From assembly GCA_002095075.2 (NCBI GenBank), contig LVCE01000004.1:124001-188000 (forward strand): a stretch of 64,000 bases of DNA, given 5' to 3'. Source of the stretch: Francisella endosymbiont of Ornithodoros moubata (GTDB lineage Bacteria; Pseudomonadota; Gammaproteobacteria; Francisellales; Francisellaceae). The notes below the pieces were generated by a model, which was not told the origin of the DNA, ran no database searches, and worked only from the letters and a program-made list of their open reading frames with translations. A program made the position numbers and the translations under genes. Of this stretch, positions 12,181-25,257 are shown piece by piece. Within the stretch, counting starts at the first letter, position 1. Each line of letters starts with the position of its first letter.

Positions 12181-12285
12181 AACATCCCCTATAGTATGTA
12201 TCGCAATAAGCGAACAATTATTGACCCTCAAAATTATATTACTTTTAAAAGTAATTTTCCACAAACCAAGAGAATTACAAACTTA

Positions 12286-13071
12286 CTACTTCTTATATAC
12301 CATATTACCAAAAACTTTATTCAAAAACCCTATCTTGGTAGTTATTAACCTAATTATTGGGTTAAATAATTTTGTCAGATAGGTTTTTTTTGATAAATTT
12401 TGCCTATACTCTTTAATAAACTCAGATGTACAAAAATATTTAGCATCTTGGGGTAAAAAGATACCATCTTGATTATTATTTACAATATCTTTCAACTCTC
12501 TAGTAAGGTTATCAATATGTATAACACTTCTTTGGTTATTTATTTGAGGAAATATAAAAGCATACCTTGCAAGTTTAACAAGCTTAGGATAGTTGCCTTT
12601 AGAACCTTCTCCGTACACCATTGGTGGTCTTACTATAGCAATTTTAAAACCATTCGATGCTAATGTTTTTAATTTAAGTTCTGCTTGAAGCTTACTACCA
12701 CCATAAAAATCATCAGGTTGAGGTTCTGTATCTTTTGTTATTATTTTTTGCTGTCCTATTGGCGCACTATCACCATATACAATTATACTACTCATAAAAA
12801 CAAACTGTCTCACACCAGAGCTTTTAGCTTTCTTTGCTAATTCAAAGGTTAAGTCTGTATTTATAGTAAAATAACTATCTTTCATAGAAGGATCTTTTGA
12901 TGTATGAGCAATACCTGCAACGTGTAATATAGCATCATATTTAGAAAAATCTAAAGTTTGCCATGACTCATCTTTTAATGATATTTTTTCGATAGCAAAC
13001 TCATTGCTGTATTTGATCTCAAAAGAATTACCAATATAGCTATTTAAGCCAGTGATTAAAACTCTTTTCAT
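12286..13071 (-). CDS. wbtC: WbtC-like NAD-dependent sugar epimerase/reductase
   Basis: Short-chain dehydrogenase of 261 residues, close in type to WbtC/WbpV proteins. These act on UDP-4-keto-6-deoxy-HexNAc made by a WbpM/WbtA dehydratase. Motifs are VLITGLNSYIGNSF (TGxxSYIG variant of the Rossmann motif), ILHVAGIAHTS, FVFMSSIIVYG and the catalytic DDFYGGSK (YxxxK), then VRPPMVYGEG. The family is short because the C-terminal substrate domain is reduced. Its position next to the initiating transferase, with wbtA further along, suggests UDP-QuiNAc or a C4-epimer as product. Reductase versus epimerase cannot be settled by reading. Confidence 0.78.
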   Translation of the reverse strand: MKRVLITGLNSYIGNSFEIKYSNEFAIEKISLKDESWQTLDFSKYDAILHVAGIAHTSKDPSMKDSYFTINTDLTFELAKKAKSSGVRQFVFMSSIIVYGDSAPIGQQKIITKDTEPQPDDFYGGSKLQAELKLKTLASNGFKIAIVRPPMVYGEGSKGNYPKLVKLARYAFIFPQINNQRSVIHIDNLTRELKDIVNNNQDGIFLPQDAKYFCTSEFIKEYRQNLSKKTYLTKLFNPIIRLITTKIGFLNKVFGNMVYKK

Positions 13072-13072
13072 A

Positions 13073-13690
13073 CTACTTCTGATCTTCTTTCTTATCTAGA
13101 GAGCCTGTTCCACCTTCAACAACACCCTTCTTTGCAAATACAGAAAAGACCGTTAAGAAAATACACTTCAAATCAAACCATGTACTTTTATATTTAGCAT
13201 AATCACCATCAAGCTTAGCCTTATCAGGAATTGGCAGTTCATCGCGTCCGTTAATTTGTGCCCACCCCGTTAAACCTACAGGAATATCATTAGCACCATA
13301 TTTATCTCGTTCAGCTATTAAATCACTCTGATTCCATAGAGCGGGTCTTGGCCCAACAATACTCATTTCGCCTTTTAAAATATTTATAATTTGCGGCAAC
13401 TCATCCAAAGAAGTTTTTCTCAAAAATACTCCTACTTTTGTTATACATTTTGATGGATCTTGTAACAAATGTGTCGGCATATCTTTTGGAGTATATGTAT
13501 ACATTGTTCTAAACTTGTATATATAAAAAAACTTTTTATCTTTGCCATAACGCTTTTGTTTAAAAAGTATAGGGCCCTTTGAGTCTTTTTTTATCATCAA
13601 AACAATAATTAAAAAAACCGGACTTAACAGCACCAATCCGATAAAAGACAAAAAAACATCCAGTAATCTCTTTATTATCCTATAAAACAT
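13073..13690 (-). CDS. wbtB: Initiating sugar-phosphate transferase (WbtB/PglC-like monotopic PGT)
   Basis: A 205-residue membrane phosphoglycosyl transferase that puts the first sugar-1-phosphate of the repeat unit onto undecaprenyl phosphate. It has one N-terminal re-entrant hydrophobic helix (LLDVFLSFIGLVLLSPVFLI). Next come the cytoplasmic catalytic motifs KRYGKDKKFFYIYKFRTM, LRKTSLDELPQIINIL (the Asp-Glu dyad) and MSIVGPRPAL, and finally GLTGWAQINGRD. This compact form belongs to the PglC/WcaJ-like family. It is first in the minus-strand operon, preceded by TAAGGA 4 nt before the ATG and an extended -10 element. The likely substrate is the UDP-6-deoxy-HexNAc made by the wbtA and wbtC products (inferred). 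Confidence 0.88.
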   Translation of the reverse strand: MFYRIIKRLLDVFLSFIGLVLLSPVFLIIVLMIKKDSKGPILFKQKRYGKDKKFFYIYKFRTMYTYTPKDMPTHLLQDPSKCITKVGVFLRKTSLDELPQIINILKGEMSIVGPRPALWNQSDLIAERDKYGANDIPVGLTGWAQINGRDELPIPDKAKLDGDYAKYKSTWFDLKCIFLTVFSVFAKKGVVEGGTGSLDKKEDQK

Positions 13691-13724
13691 CTAATCCTTA
13701 TAAAATCTAATTATTACTGAGATA

Positions 13725-13733
13725 ATTATAGCA
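13725..13733 (-). promoter_or_regulatory. Extended -10 promoter element ahead of wbtB
   Basis: On the minus strand TGCTATAAT (an extended -10, TGnTATAAT) lies 34-43 nt upstream of the wbtB ATG. No clear -35 box stands at the usual spacing, which is common with extended -10 promoters. It could drive wbtB and the operon behind it. The call is by consensus only. Confidence 0.45.
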
Positions 13734-13841
13734 AATAAAATTTCTACTTCAGTTAAATTCAACCATACTTTTTGATTTGTTTTTTTCATATTTTGATCAA
13801 ACTTAGTATAATTAAAAAAATATTTAAAAAAAATCAATGAT

Positions 13842-14865
13842 ATGTTTGCATTTGTAATACCCTCCAAAAATCTTACTAATATACTAGTAAACTTAGTCAA
13901 AAAAATAAGAAAAAAATCTAGTGATAAAATAATTATAATTAACGATGGTAGCGAAAATGGACTAGAATTCTTTGATCAAGTTTTGGAAACTGAGAATGTA
14001 CTAGTTCCTCAAGCATGCTATAAATATGGGTAAAGGTGCAGCACTTAAAACAGCTTTTAATGAAATACTCGTTAACCACCTAAATATCAAAGGATGCATA
14101 ACTTTAGATAGTGATGGCCAACACAATGTTATAGATGCTTTAAAAATCGCAAAGATACTCTCAACAGGTGAAGATTTTGTCTTAGGTTGTAGAACATTTA
14201 CCAAAGATATCCCTCTAAATCTTACTTAGGAAATACTATTTCTAAAAAAATCTACGCTTTCATACTTGGTAGAAAAATCAAAGATACTCAAACAGGCTTG
14301 AGAGGCTTAAGTAGAGAGTTCATGAAAGATTGTCTAGCATCAAATCAAATAGATTCGAATTTGAAACAGAGCAGTTTGTAATTGCTGTACGTGACAAAAT
14401 AAATATTTATGAAACAGATATTCAAACAATATATATAGAGAATAATTCAGGAAGTCATTTCAATCCACTGTTTGACTCATTAAGAATTTACTTTATTTTG
14501 TTAAGATATGTATCTGTTTCTTTTGTAACTTTCTTAATCGACTTCTTAGTATTTTCACTATCATTTGGACTAGGTGCAAGTGTTTTATGGTCAAACCTCT
14601 TAGCTAGAACAGCATCTATAGTTTTTCAGTACAATGCTTCTAAAAAATATGTTTTCAAAATAAATGTAGCAAAAAAATACAGTTTATACTTTTTGTAGCA
14701 TATGTATATTTAAGTGGTGTAGTATCTGTAATAATTCAAGAAAAAATAACTTCTTCGACAGGGCTAAACGTTTTGCTAGTTAAAATACTTGTAGAAAGTA
14801 TACTTTTTATAATCAGCTATAGTTTTGTTAGAACTATAGTTTTTAACAAAAAAGATGTTAGTTAA
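13842..14865 (+). pseudogene. Broken GT2 glycosyltransferase with GtrA-like membrane domain
   Basis: Reading across frames restores a two-domain protein. It starts MFAFVIPSKNLTNILVNLV, then INMGKGAALKTAF and CITLDSDGQHNVIDALKIA (a DxD-like SDG motif), as in dolichol-phosphate-mannose-synthase-like GT2 enzymes. The end is a GtrA-like bundle of hydrophobic helices (YVSVSFVTFLIDFLVFSL and further). Such enzymes charge undecaprenyl phosphate with a sugar for use on the outer face of the membrane. Lesions are an extra C near 14006, a frameshift near 14215, another near 14340, and a stop followed by a frame change near 14696. The gene runs opposite to the O-antigen operon and is followed at once by a second broken transferase. 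Confidence 0.82.
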
Positions 14866-14867
14866 TA

Positions 14868-16588
14868 GTGATTTTATTATTTGGCATTGCTTTTTATCTA
14901 GCGGTGTTTGCTCTTCCTTTAATTTGTAGTTACATATTTTTTAAACGATACGATTCGGCTATGAAGATAGCTTTATATACAATAGTTAGTTTTAGCTGAT
15001 CATGGTTACTATTTATAATTTTTTTTAATATAAAAGTAATCCAATATCAACAAATATACTAAGAGCTATAGTTTTAACACTCGCTTATATAACTTTAATA
15101 TATATGTTTAAAATGAGATTTAATAAATATCAGTTTTCTATAGTTACTATTGTACTACTATTAATCATACCAATATACTGCTTTAATACTAAAGTTTTTA
15201 TCGATTGGGATGCTTTGGTTTCATGGAATAGATGGGCAATAGAGCTAGCACAAAACAAATACTCCCCAATGGATACAGCCTATCCTATATTACTGCCCTC
15301 TATTTGGTCACTTATATATAAGCTACAAGGTACAACTCAAGTTAATATCATAGCAAAATTTTCTCTTCTGTATCCAATTCTCATAGTATTATTGATGATA
15401 CTGTCAATATACAGAAAAATAAGCAAAATATCTGCGGTATTATTTCTAATAATGATTTATTCACATATGATTACTCCAGCTGCGACAAGTGGCTACATGG
15501 ACTACCTAATAGCTTTTGTTGGCAGCTTCTCTCTATTACTACTTTATTTAGCTGAAAATAATAAAAAGGAATACACATTCACAATATACATATGTTTGGC
15601 TATTATTATTGCCAGCATTTCAATAATTATCAAACAATCTGGTATATTCTTTTTTATTTTTATAATCTCGTATATAGCAGTAAATATAAAACACCTCTCA
15701 AAGAGAAGCTTATTAACTATCTCTATTTCGACGCTAGGCTCATTAATATTTATAAGCTCATTTTTAATTATTTTCTACAAGCATGCACACAATTATGCTG
15801 GTAACTTAGAGTATCTAATAAACTTAACAAAAAATAATAGCTTCTCTCATAAAATCTATATTTTTTTAAAGGGGCTTCGGTATTAAACTTGATTATAAAC
15901 ACTCTAATACTTATTATAACACCTGTGCTATTCATCTACTCGATATATAAAAGTCCAAAATATAGTAAAACTCGAAAGCTTAACGCTTCTAGCATATCTA
16001 ATTGGTACTATAGTTTGGCTTTTAGCTTTCTCATATGATTATAGAAATAGTGTGTGGATCTAAATGTTTGGAATAACTTCTTTAAGTTATATATATTTCA
16101 AAATTATTGACATATAAGCGCAATACAAAAATTTACCAACCCAACAAAAGTAAACCTAACTTAAGTTTGACAAGCCCTATAATAAAAGCAACTATTATTT
16201 CATTAACAGTTATATTTATATCATTAACCTGTAACACTAAGCTATACAACTTCCAAAAAAAGCTCAAGCTAATATAGGCGGAGGAAAGCAAACAGGACTT
16301 ATTATAAGCAATATCCTATCCAAGTCAGAGTGCTCAGTATTATACACAAACGATCAACCTGTAAAATATAACTTTTTCCTATCAGCATACCAAGATAGAA
16401 TTCTTACAGGAGGCTGGAGCATAATCGATATAACAAATATCATAGCGCAGGTAAAGTCATCGAACTGTAAAGACGATAACTACCTATTACTTAATAGCCA
16501 GAAACTTCTTGATAATCTTCTCATTAACAAAAAACTAATCCCAATGACATCAGAACTTACAGGATTATATCGTATCCAGCGAAATTAA
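14868..16588 (+). pseudogene. Broken GT-C type membrane glycosyltransferase
   Basis: A polytopic protein of about 570 residues once stood here. Restored segments include ILLFGIAFYLAVFALPL at the start, the loop FIDWDALVSWNRWAIELA and AYPILLPSIWSLIY, which resemble the first periplasmic loop of ArnT/PMT-like enzymes. Many hydrophobic helices follow. Lesions include an in-frame TGA at 14997, a frameshift near 15040, another at about 15880, and several more to 16100. The longest intact piece is 15104-15886. With the GT2-GtrA gene just upstream, it probably formed a module that attached a lipid-carried sugar to a surface glycan or lipid A. The 3' end overlaps the convergent wbtA-like gene by 4 nt. 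Confidence 0.72.
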
Positions 16589-18324
16589 TTTAACTTATGA
16601 TCAAACTCTGGAACTATCTTCTTCAGCAACGCCACCTGGGCTTCTGGCTTCTCTGCAAATAGCTCTTTTAAATTATTTTCTAATATCCTTATATCATAAA
16701 ATATTTTTCTACCAATGAAAATATCTTTATACTCAGTACTAATATCATTTTCATCGACAAGCAACTCTTCGTATAGTTTCTCACCAGGACGTAAGCCTAT
16801 TATTTCAATATCAATATCATCTCTGCCTGATAATTTTATAAACTGCTTAGCAAGATCAAGTATCTTGACAGGTTGACCCATATCTAAAACAAAAATTTCA
16901 GAATTTTTTGCAATGGCTCCAGCTTGTAGTACTAGTTCACAAGCCTCTGGTATCAACATAAAATAACGCGTAATCTCAGGATGAGTAACAGTAAGAGGAC
17001 CACCATTTCTAATTTGCTCTTCAAATTTTGGAATTACACTACCACTACTACCAAGCACATTGCCGAAACGCACTGCAGCAAGCTTAGTATTTTTTGGATC
17101 AACATTTTGTAAATACAGCTCACAAACTCTTTTAGTAGCTCCCATCACATTGGTTGGACGCACTGCTTTATCACTAGAAATCAGAATAAATGACTCAACA
17201 CCTGTTTTTATGGCTAGATCTATAGCATTCTGGGTACCTAGTATATTATTTCTAATAGCTCTAGAAATATTTTCCTCAACCAAAGGGACATGCTTATAAG
17301 CAGCAGTGTGGAAGACTATATTTGGTGAATATTTTTCAAAAATTTTAGCAAACGAATCTTTATCACAAACAGAGCATAAAATACTCTTAATATTAATTTT
17401 TTTACACTCTTCCGTGATTTTATATAAATTAAATTCACTATGATCTAATAAAACTATCTGCTTGGCTTCATATTTAATACATTGTCTAACTATTTCAGAA
17501 CCTATGCTTCCACCAGCACCGGTGACAAGTATAATTTTTTCCTTGATAAAATTTGAAATAGATTGTTTATCTAAACTCTTAGAATCTCTAGATAAAAGAT
17601 CATAGACTGAAACAGGCTTTAACTGTGACATAAAACTCTCATCTTGGAGCACATCTTCAAGAGGCGGCATAATTTTAATTTGACTAAAATCTTTTTCTAA
17701 TTCTTTATAAATTTTTTTAATAATTTGATTAGCACTTTTGGGTAGAGCAATAACTAATAAATCAAACCTTGAAGAAAGTAACATTTTTTTTAGCTGTGCA
17801 CTAGATAGAATTCTTTTACCATCTATACTTCTTTTTTGCAAAGTTTTATCATCATCAACAAAACACTTTATGCGATAACCAACCGAAGCAAGCTCTTGAG
17901 CTATTTTTGTACCAGCAGCACCAGCACCATAAATTACAGCTGTTTTTGATTTATTAGTCAATCTTCTATTAGTCAAATGCCAATAAAAATATACTCCTAA
18001 ATTTATTAAAAATACATAGAATAAAAATTCTGAGAATATTAGTGCAAATCGAACTTTACCATAAAAAATAAATGCAACTATAAAAAATACTGGAAGGTTA
18101 ATAAATACTTTACGCAAGAAAGTCTTTTGTGTAGATTTTCTCCAGCTTGCCATATAGTCTCTAAGAAGTAGAAAAGATGACAAACACCTTAAAAAAATAA
18201 GAAAAGCTAAAAAATATGAATTAACAACTTGCTTGAAAATATAAGAAGTCCAGTTTACTGTAATAATAGTGAGGAATATTATTACCAAAAAATTAAGTAC
18301 TCTTTTATCATATAAAGATTTCAT
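16585..18324 (-). CDS. wbtA: Membrane UDP-HexNAc 4,6-dehydratase (WbtA/WbpM family)
   Basis: A 579-residue nucleotide-sugar dehydratase. The first 120 residues hold four hydrophobic helices that anchor it in the inner membrane. A first Rossmann domain follows (AVIYGAGAAGTKIAQ), then the catalytic SDR domain (ILVTGAGGSIGSEIVRQ). This domain has FHTAAYKHVPLVEEN, the ISSDKAVRPTNVMGATK segment, in which Met replaces the Tyr of YxxxK as known for WbpM-type enzymes, and VRFGNVLGSSGSVIPKF. It should make UDP-4-keto-6-deoxy-HexNAc, feeding the wbtC-like enzyme. Two broken transferases on the other strand separate it from wbtB/wbtC. Confidence 0.9.
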   Translation of the reverse strand: MKSLYDKRVLNFLVIIFLTIITVNWTSYIFKQVVNSYFLAFLIFLRCLSSFLLLRDYMASWRKSTQKTFLRKVFINLPVFFIVAFIFYGKVRFALIFSEFLFYVFLINLGVYFYWHLTNRRLTNKSKTAVIYGAGAAGTKIAQELASVGYRIKCFVDDDKTLQKRSIDGKRILSSAQLKKMLLSSRFDLLVIALPKSANQIIKKIYKELEKDFSQIKIMPPLEDVLQDESFMSQLKPVSVYDLLSRDSKSLDKQSISNFIKEKIILVTGAGGSIGSEIVRQCIKYEAKQIVLLDHSEFNLYKITEECKKINIKSILCSVCDKDSFAKIFEKYSPNIVFHTAAYKHVPLVEENISRAIRNNILGTQNAIDLAIKTGVESFILISSDKAVRPTNVMGATKRVCELYLQNVDPKNTKLAAVRFGNVLGSSGSVIPKFEEQIRNGGPLTVTHPEITRYFMLIPEACELVLQAGAIAKNSEIFVLDMGQPVKILDLAKQFIKLSGRDDIDIEIIGLRPGEKLYEELLVDENDISTEYKDIFIGRKIFYDIRILENNLKELFAEKPEAQVALLKKIVPEFDHKLN

Positions 18325-18375
18325 TCAATAAAAAATAATAGACATTACTGGTTTGATTATACCAAAGTATCTTAA

Positions 18376-21300
18376 CTATATCTCGTTTATGTAAACTAAA
18401 TTTTTCTTATATGAAACTGATTCAACAGTTTTTACATTTTGCAAATACCAAGATATCCATAACTCTTTTATCAGAAAGCTAATCTTGATTACATCTACAC
18501 TATTACTAGCAAAGTGTTTAGTGTTAATCTTTTTCGCTAGCTTAGCCTTAAGCTCATCAACTTCTAATTGGTAAACTCTATCTCTTTGTAGGTTTAGTTT
18601 AGTCTTATCTAATCTGTTTTCTAAAGCTTGAATATAATACTTATACCTCTGCAAATAAGGCATAGGTTGTGTTAGATAATTGTCACTAAAAAGCTCATTT
18701 AGCTCATTTCTGACAGCTGTAAAAAGTTCGATAAAATTAACTGCTATTTTCTTCACATTAAGTTTTCTATCAAGTTGCTCTTTTGCTTTAGCTATCTCTG
18801 CAAATAGTAGTTCAACCTTAGTTTTATTAGCTACAAAACTCTCTAAGCCTCTATTATAAAGCGCTTCAAAGCTTTTTTGGCAATATGGTAATTCATTCTC
18901 AGTAAAGAAACTCAAATCAATAGCTTTATTAATAATACTATCTTTTGAATCATAAATTTCAATGACATCGATAAGCTTATTAAATCATTGTTTTTAATAC
19001 TTTTTGATAAATAACTTTGTAAGCGTAATTTAACCAGCTTTTTCACAGCATTTTGCATACAAACTTTAGCTTCTGCAGCTGTTGCTTTATATCCTAGTCG
19101 CACACCATCTTGATACTCTTCAAGACAATTATAAACCTTGATATTTATACCATGTTCTCTTATTTGACTAGTATGCTCAATAGTACCAAACTGCCAATCA
19201 TTATAAACTTTATCTTCAACTATTCGCTGCGGATGCTGCACTAAGTCTTTAAGTTTTTGTTTTAGCTTATATATGTCTTTATCTATAGCTAGAATTTTAC
19301 CCTGTTCATCAACAACTTTTATATTTAGTACCAAGTGTTTTTCTAGCTCTTGATTGTGCCAAATAGTTTCATCAACAACAAAACCAACAATACGAGTAAT
19401 ATGTTTTGCAATAACAGATTTTAACTGTTTATATCTATCAGCTTCAAAGTCTATTGATTCAAATATTGCTTGGGCATATGTTAGCACAGGTACACAGCTT
19501 TTGCGGATATTTTTTGGTAGTGATTTTAGTAGCGCGACAATCCTATCATATAAAAAACCATACACGCCCCACTCTATTACTGTAAGGTTAATATCATTAA
19601 GAAAAACAATAGGTACGGTAATAGTTATACCATCTCGCTCATCTAATGAATCAAAATAATACTCTAACGGTAAATACATATCACCAATATTCAAAACATC
19701 AGGAAATTTCTGCTGTGTAATGTCTTCTGCATTATGTTGCATCAGCGTTTTTATATCAAAAACAAAATTTTGCTGCTGCTCTTTAGAGAGAGTCTTTGAC
19801 CATTTATCGAAAGTCACACCATCATAGACATCATCTGGAATAAGATCATCATAATGCTCAAATAATACCTCTTCACCAACCAAGATATCTCTTCTACGCG
19901 ATTTGTTTTCAAGATCTTCAACTTGATTTATAAGCTTAAGATTTTGTTGATAGAAATATGCCTTAGAATCAAAATTACCATTAACTAAATCTTCGCGAAT
20001 AAAAATCTCGCGTGCATCTTGAAGATTTACCTTCGAGTATTGTACTAGCCTTTTTGAAACTATTTCTAAGCCATACAATGTTACTCTTTCATTTACTATT
20101 ACAGCTCTGCGTTTTTTACTCCAAACAGGTTGATCATAATGTTTTTTAACAAGGTGTCCTGCCAAGCTCTCTAGCCACTACGATTCAATTTTTGCAACAT
20201 TACGAGCATAAATCTTGGTTGTCTCGATAATTTCAGACGACATTATCCATTTAGGTTTACTTTTAAATTGTGAAGATCCAGGAAATACAAAAAATTTAAG
20301 GCCCCTAGTACCTAAATACTCTGCATTTTCATAGTTATAGCCAATATTACTTAAAAAACCACTTGCGATAGTTTTATGGAGATTTTCGTAATTTAATTCT
20401 TCGGTTGAAGATAACTTCCACTTAAACTGATGAACAACCTCAATATTTGTCGATAAATATCATTCCACTCATTAAATCTAACTGGTGAAATAAAATTCTT
20501 TTTAAAATATTCTTTTTTCTCTCTATTAGATAATTCTTTTAAATCAGAATTTAATCTATTTGCTAAATTAAGGATAGTGATAAAATTTGAAGACTTATCC
20601 TTATCAAGCGAATGTATTTCTTCAGCCTTTCGTTTAAAATTCAAAGGTCGCTCACGCGGGTCTTGAATACTCAAAAAACTAACGATTGAAACTATCTCTT
20701 TAAGAGTATTTTGTCTATATCCTTCGATAACTATTTTTGCTAATTTTGGGTCTAATGGCATAGTTGCCATTTTCATCCCATCATCAGTAATTTTAGGCTT
20801 TGAATAATTAAGTTCTGAAATTGCTTGTAGCTCAAATAAAAGCTTAAAGCCATCTTTAATAAATCTCGAATCCGGAGGATCCATAAAAGGAAAATTTTGG
20901 ATATTGCCTAATCTCAAAAATAACATCTGCAAAATAACTGATGCTAGGTTAGTACGCAAAATTTCAGGATCTGTGAATTCTTTACGATTATTAAAGTCTT
21001 CTTCGCTATATAGCCTTACGCAAATCCCTGCAGATAACCTACCACAACGTCCTGCCCTTTGATTAGCACTTGCTTGCGAGATTTTTTCTATTGGTAAGCG
21101 TGGTACTTTTGTGCGATAACTATATCTACTTATCCTAGCTAAACCCGAATCTATAACATACTTTATGCGTGGCACTGTCAAAGAAGTCTCGGCTACATTT
21201 GTCGCTAAAATAATTCTGCGTGTAGAACACTCAGGATTAAAAATTTTGTTTTGATCTTTATTTGATAGCCTAGAGAATAAAGGTAAAACTTCTGTAAATT

Positions 21301-22174
21301 TAAGATCTTGCTTATTCAGATATGCTAAAGTTTCATGAATATCTCTTTCTGTTGGTAAAAAAACTAATATATCACCACTACCAAGTTCATCAATAGCATA
21401 TAAAATTCTTTCCTGTAGTGAAAACTCATTAAAAACCTCATCATTTTGATAACCGATTTCTACCGGGTAAGTTCTACCGCTGATTGTAATAGCTTTAGCA
21501 TTATTAAAAAATGTTATAAACTTGTGATAATCAATAGTTGCCGAAGTTATAATAATCTTAAGATCAGGTCTAAAAGGTAAAATCTTCTTTATATACCCAA
21601 GTAAGAAGTCAATATTTAAACTTCTCTCATGAGCCTCATCTATAATAATTACTTCATATTGTGACAAAAATCTATCATTTTTTATCTCAGAGAGTAATAC
21701 GCCATCAGTCATTACCTTTATTAAAGTATTTTCATCACTTTGATCACTAAAGCGAATTTTATAGGCAACTTTTGACTGATAACTAATTTCTGCAGCAATT
21801 CTAGTAGCTATAGCTCTAGCTGCAAGTCTTCTAGGCTGAATATGCCCTATCAAACCACGCTTTCCTAAACCAAGATCTAGACATATTTTAGGTAATTGAG
21901 TTGATTTACCTGAGCCTGTCTCACCTGCGACAACTATAATTTGATTCTATTTGATAAGTTTTTTTATCTGCTCAACTTTGTTACTAACAGTAAATCTGGA
22001 TAAGTTATCTTAGGTAAATTTTGCTGATTAGTTATAATGCAACCAAAGACTTTAACTCAGCAATAATCTCAATGTCTGGATTTTTTTAGTTTTAAAGATT
22101 GCTATATATTTAGCGCGTAATTTAGTTGGTATTTGATTAATATAATCACTATATAAACTTTTATTTATGTTCAT
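18376..22174 (-). pseudogene. hrpA: hrpA, DEAH-box ATP-dependent RNA helicase, broken
   Basis: Remains of a roughly 1,260-codon HrpA. HrpA is a 3'-5' RNA helicase that helps process mRNA and rescue stalled ribosomes. Walker A (GETGSGKST), the QPRRLAAR motif, the DEAH box (IIDEAHERS), SATI and the HrpA-type C-terminal region (HLVKKHYDQPVWSKKR) are all readable, but in pieces. Lesions, 5' to 3': a frameshift near 22010-22040, TAG at 21947-21949 just before Walker A, a frameshift near 20400-20430, TAG at 20178-20180 in a normally Glu/Pro-Glu-Trp stretch, and a frameshift near 18975. The three long open pieces are 20393-21853, 18912-20165 and 18376-18915. Five independent lesions make function very unlikely. 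Confidence 0.92.
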
Positions 22175-22175
22175 T

Positions 22176-22352
22176 CTATTTAATTAATCGCTTTTTTATA
22201 CCTGTTAGTTTTAGAATTTTATTAAGTAATCTTAAAACCAACATGATGGTTTTACTTATAAAAACAAAAACAGCTAACAAAACTAAAACAATAATATCTT
22301 TTAAAATATTCCAGAAAAGCTCTAATAATGAGAAGAAAGCTTTTAGCTTCAT
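22176..22352 (-). CDS. Small single-helix membrane protein, unknown function
   Basis: A 58-residue frame starting MKLKAFFSLLELFWN, with a long hydrophobic stretch (DIIVLVLLAVFVFISKTI) and a basic end (LTGIKKRLIK). It lies 1 nt upstream of the hrpA start on the same strand and 74 nt downstream of icd. The composition (one strong transmembrane helix, positive tail) is what a real small membrane protein would show. No good Shine-Dalgarno sequence is visible and I recognise no family. It may instead be chance coding in an AT-rich gap. Confidence 0.42.
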   Translation of the reverse strand: MKLKAFFSLLELFWNILKDIIVLVLLAVFVFISKTIMLVLRLLNKILKLTGIKKRLIK

Positions 22353-22425
22353 AGTAATCAATAGAAATTTATATTCTTAAGAAAGAATTATAACATGAAT
22401 AAAAGATAATTGATTTAATAAAGAA

Positions 22426-24651
<2,226 letters not shown>

Positions 24652-24691
24652 CTATAGATAGAATTTCATTTCCTCAAATACTAACATAAAG

Positions 24692-25038
24692 CTAATAGGT
24701 ATTTAATATCTCTTGTATTTTCTCATCAGACCTTGCAACTACTGCAAAATCCTTATGCTCAATTATTGGTCGTTCTAAAAGCCTAGGGTTAGCTGCAACA
24801 ATCTCGATAAGTTCAGTTTCTGTAAATTCTTTATCGCTAAAATTTTCTTTCCAAATATTTTCTTTAGTACGAACTATATCTTTTATCGAAAGCTTAAGCT
24901 TTTGAAGTAGTGCTACGATCTCCTCTTTTGAAAAGGCTTATCTAGATATAAATGTATCTCATAATTGATATCATTTTGATCTAGAATTTGCTTAGCTTGG
25001 CGTGATTTTGAACATTTTGGATTATGATAAATTTTCAT
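24692..25038 (-). pseudogene. ArsC/Spx-family reductase-like gene, frameshifted
   Basis: A small thioredoxin-fold protein of the ArsC/YffB type. It begins MKIYHNPKCSKSRQAKQIL with the family's single catalytic Cys in NPKCSKSR. It continues to NPRLLERPI and IEHKDFAVVARSDE, which match ArsC-type proteins. A one-base change near residue 37 (after LYLDK) shifts the frame. The remaining 75 codons to the stop at 24692 are open in the new frame. True arsenate reductase or a related glutathione-dependent reductase is equally possible. It runs toward icd and is divergent from the fad operon. Confidence 0.8.
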
Positions 25039-25257
25039 AACAGTATAATACACTTGGGATATTTATAATTATACAATTACATTGGTGTAGAAGTCATAAA
25101 AAAATAATTAATTAAGTTTATTTAATGTATCAACATAGGTAAATATTATATAATGTTTACTAGGGTTAATAAAGTTAGTTTTAAAATAGATATTCAGAGG
25201 CTTAACAATATAAAAAATAACTTTAGTAACTAATCTAAAAAGCTTCAGGAGGTCCTT

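Noticed and set aside
13691..13900. 69-codon open frame on the minus strand upstream of wbtB
   Set aside because: It covers the wbtB promoter region and the antisense of the GT2 start, has no ribosome site and no family resemblance.
14001..14204. 67-codon open frame antisense to the GT2 pseudogene
   Set aside because: It mirrors a conserved GT2 segment on the plus strand and has no features of its own.
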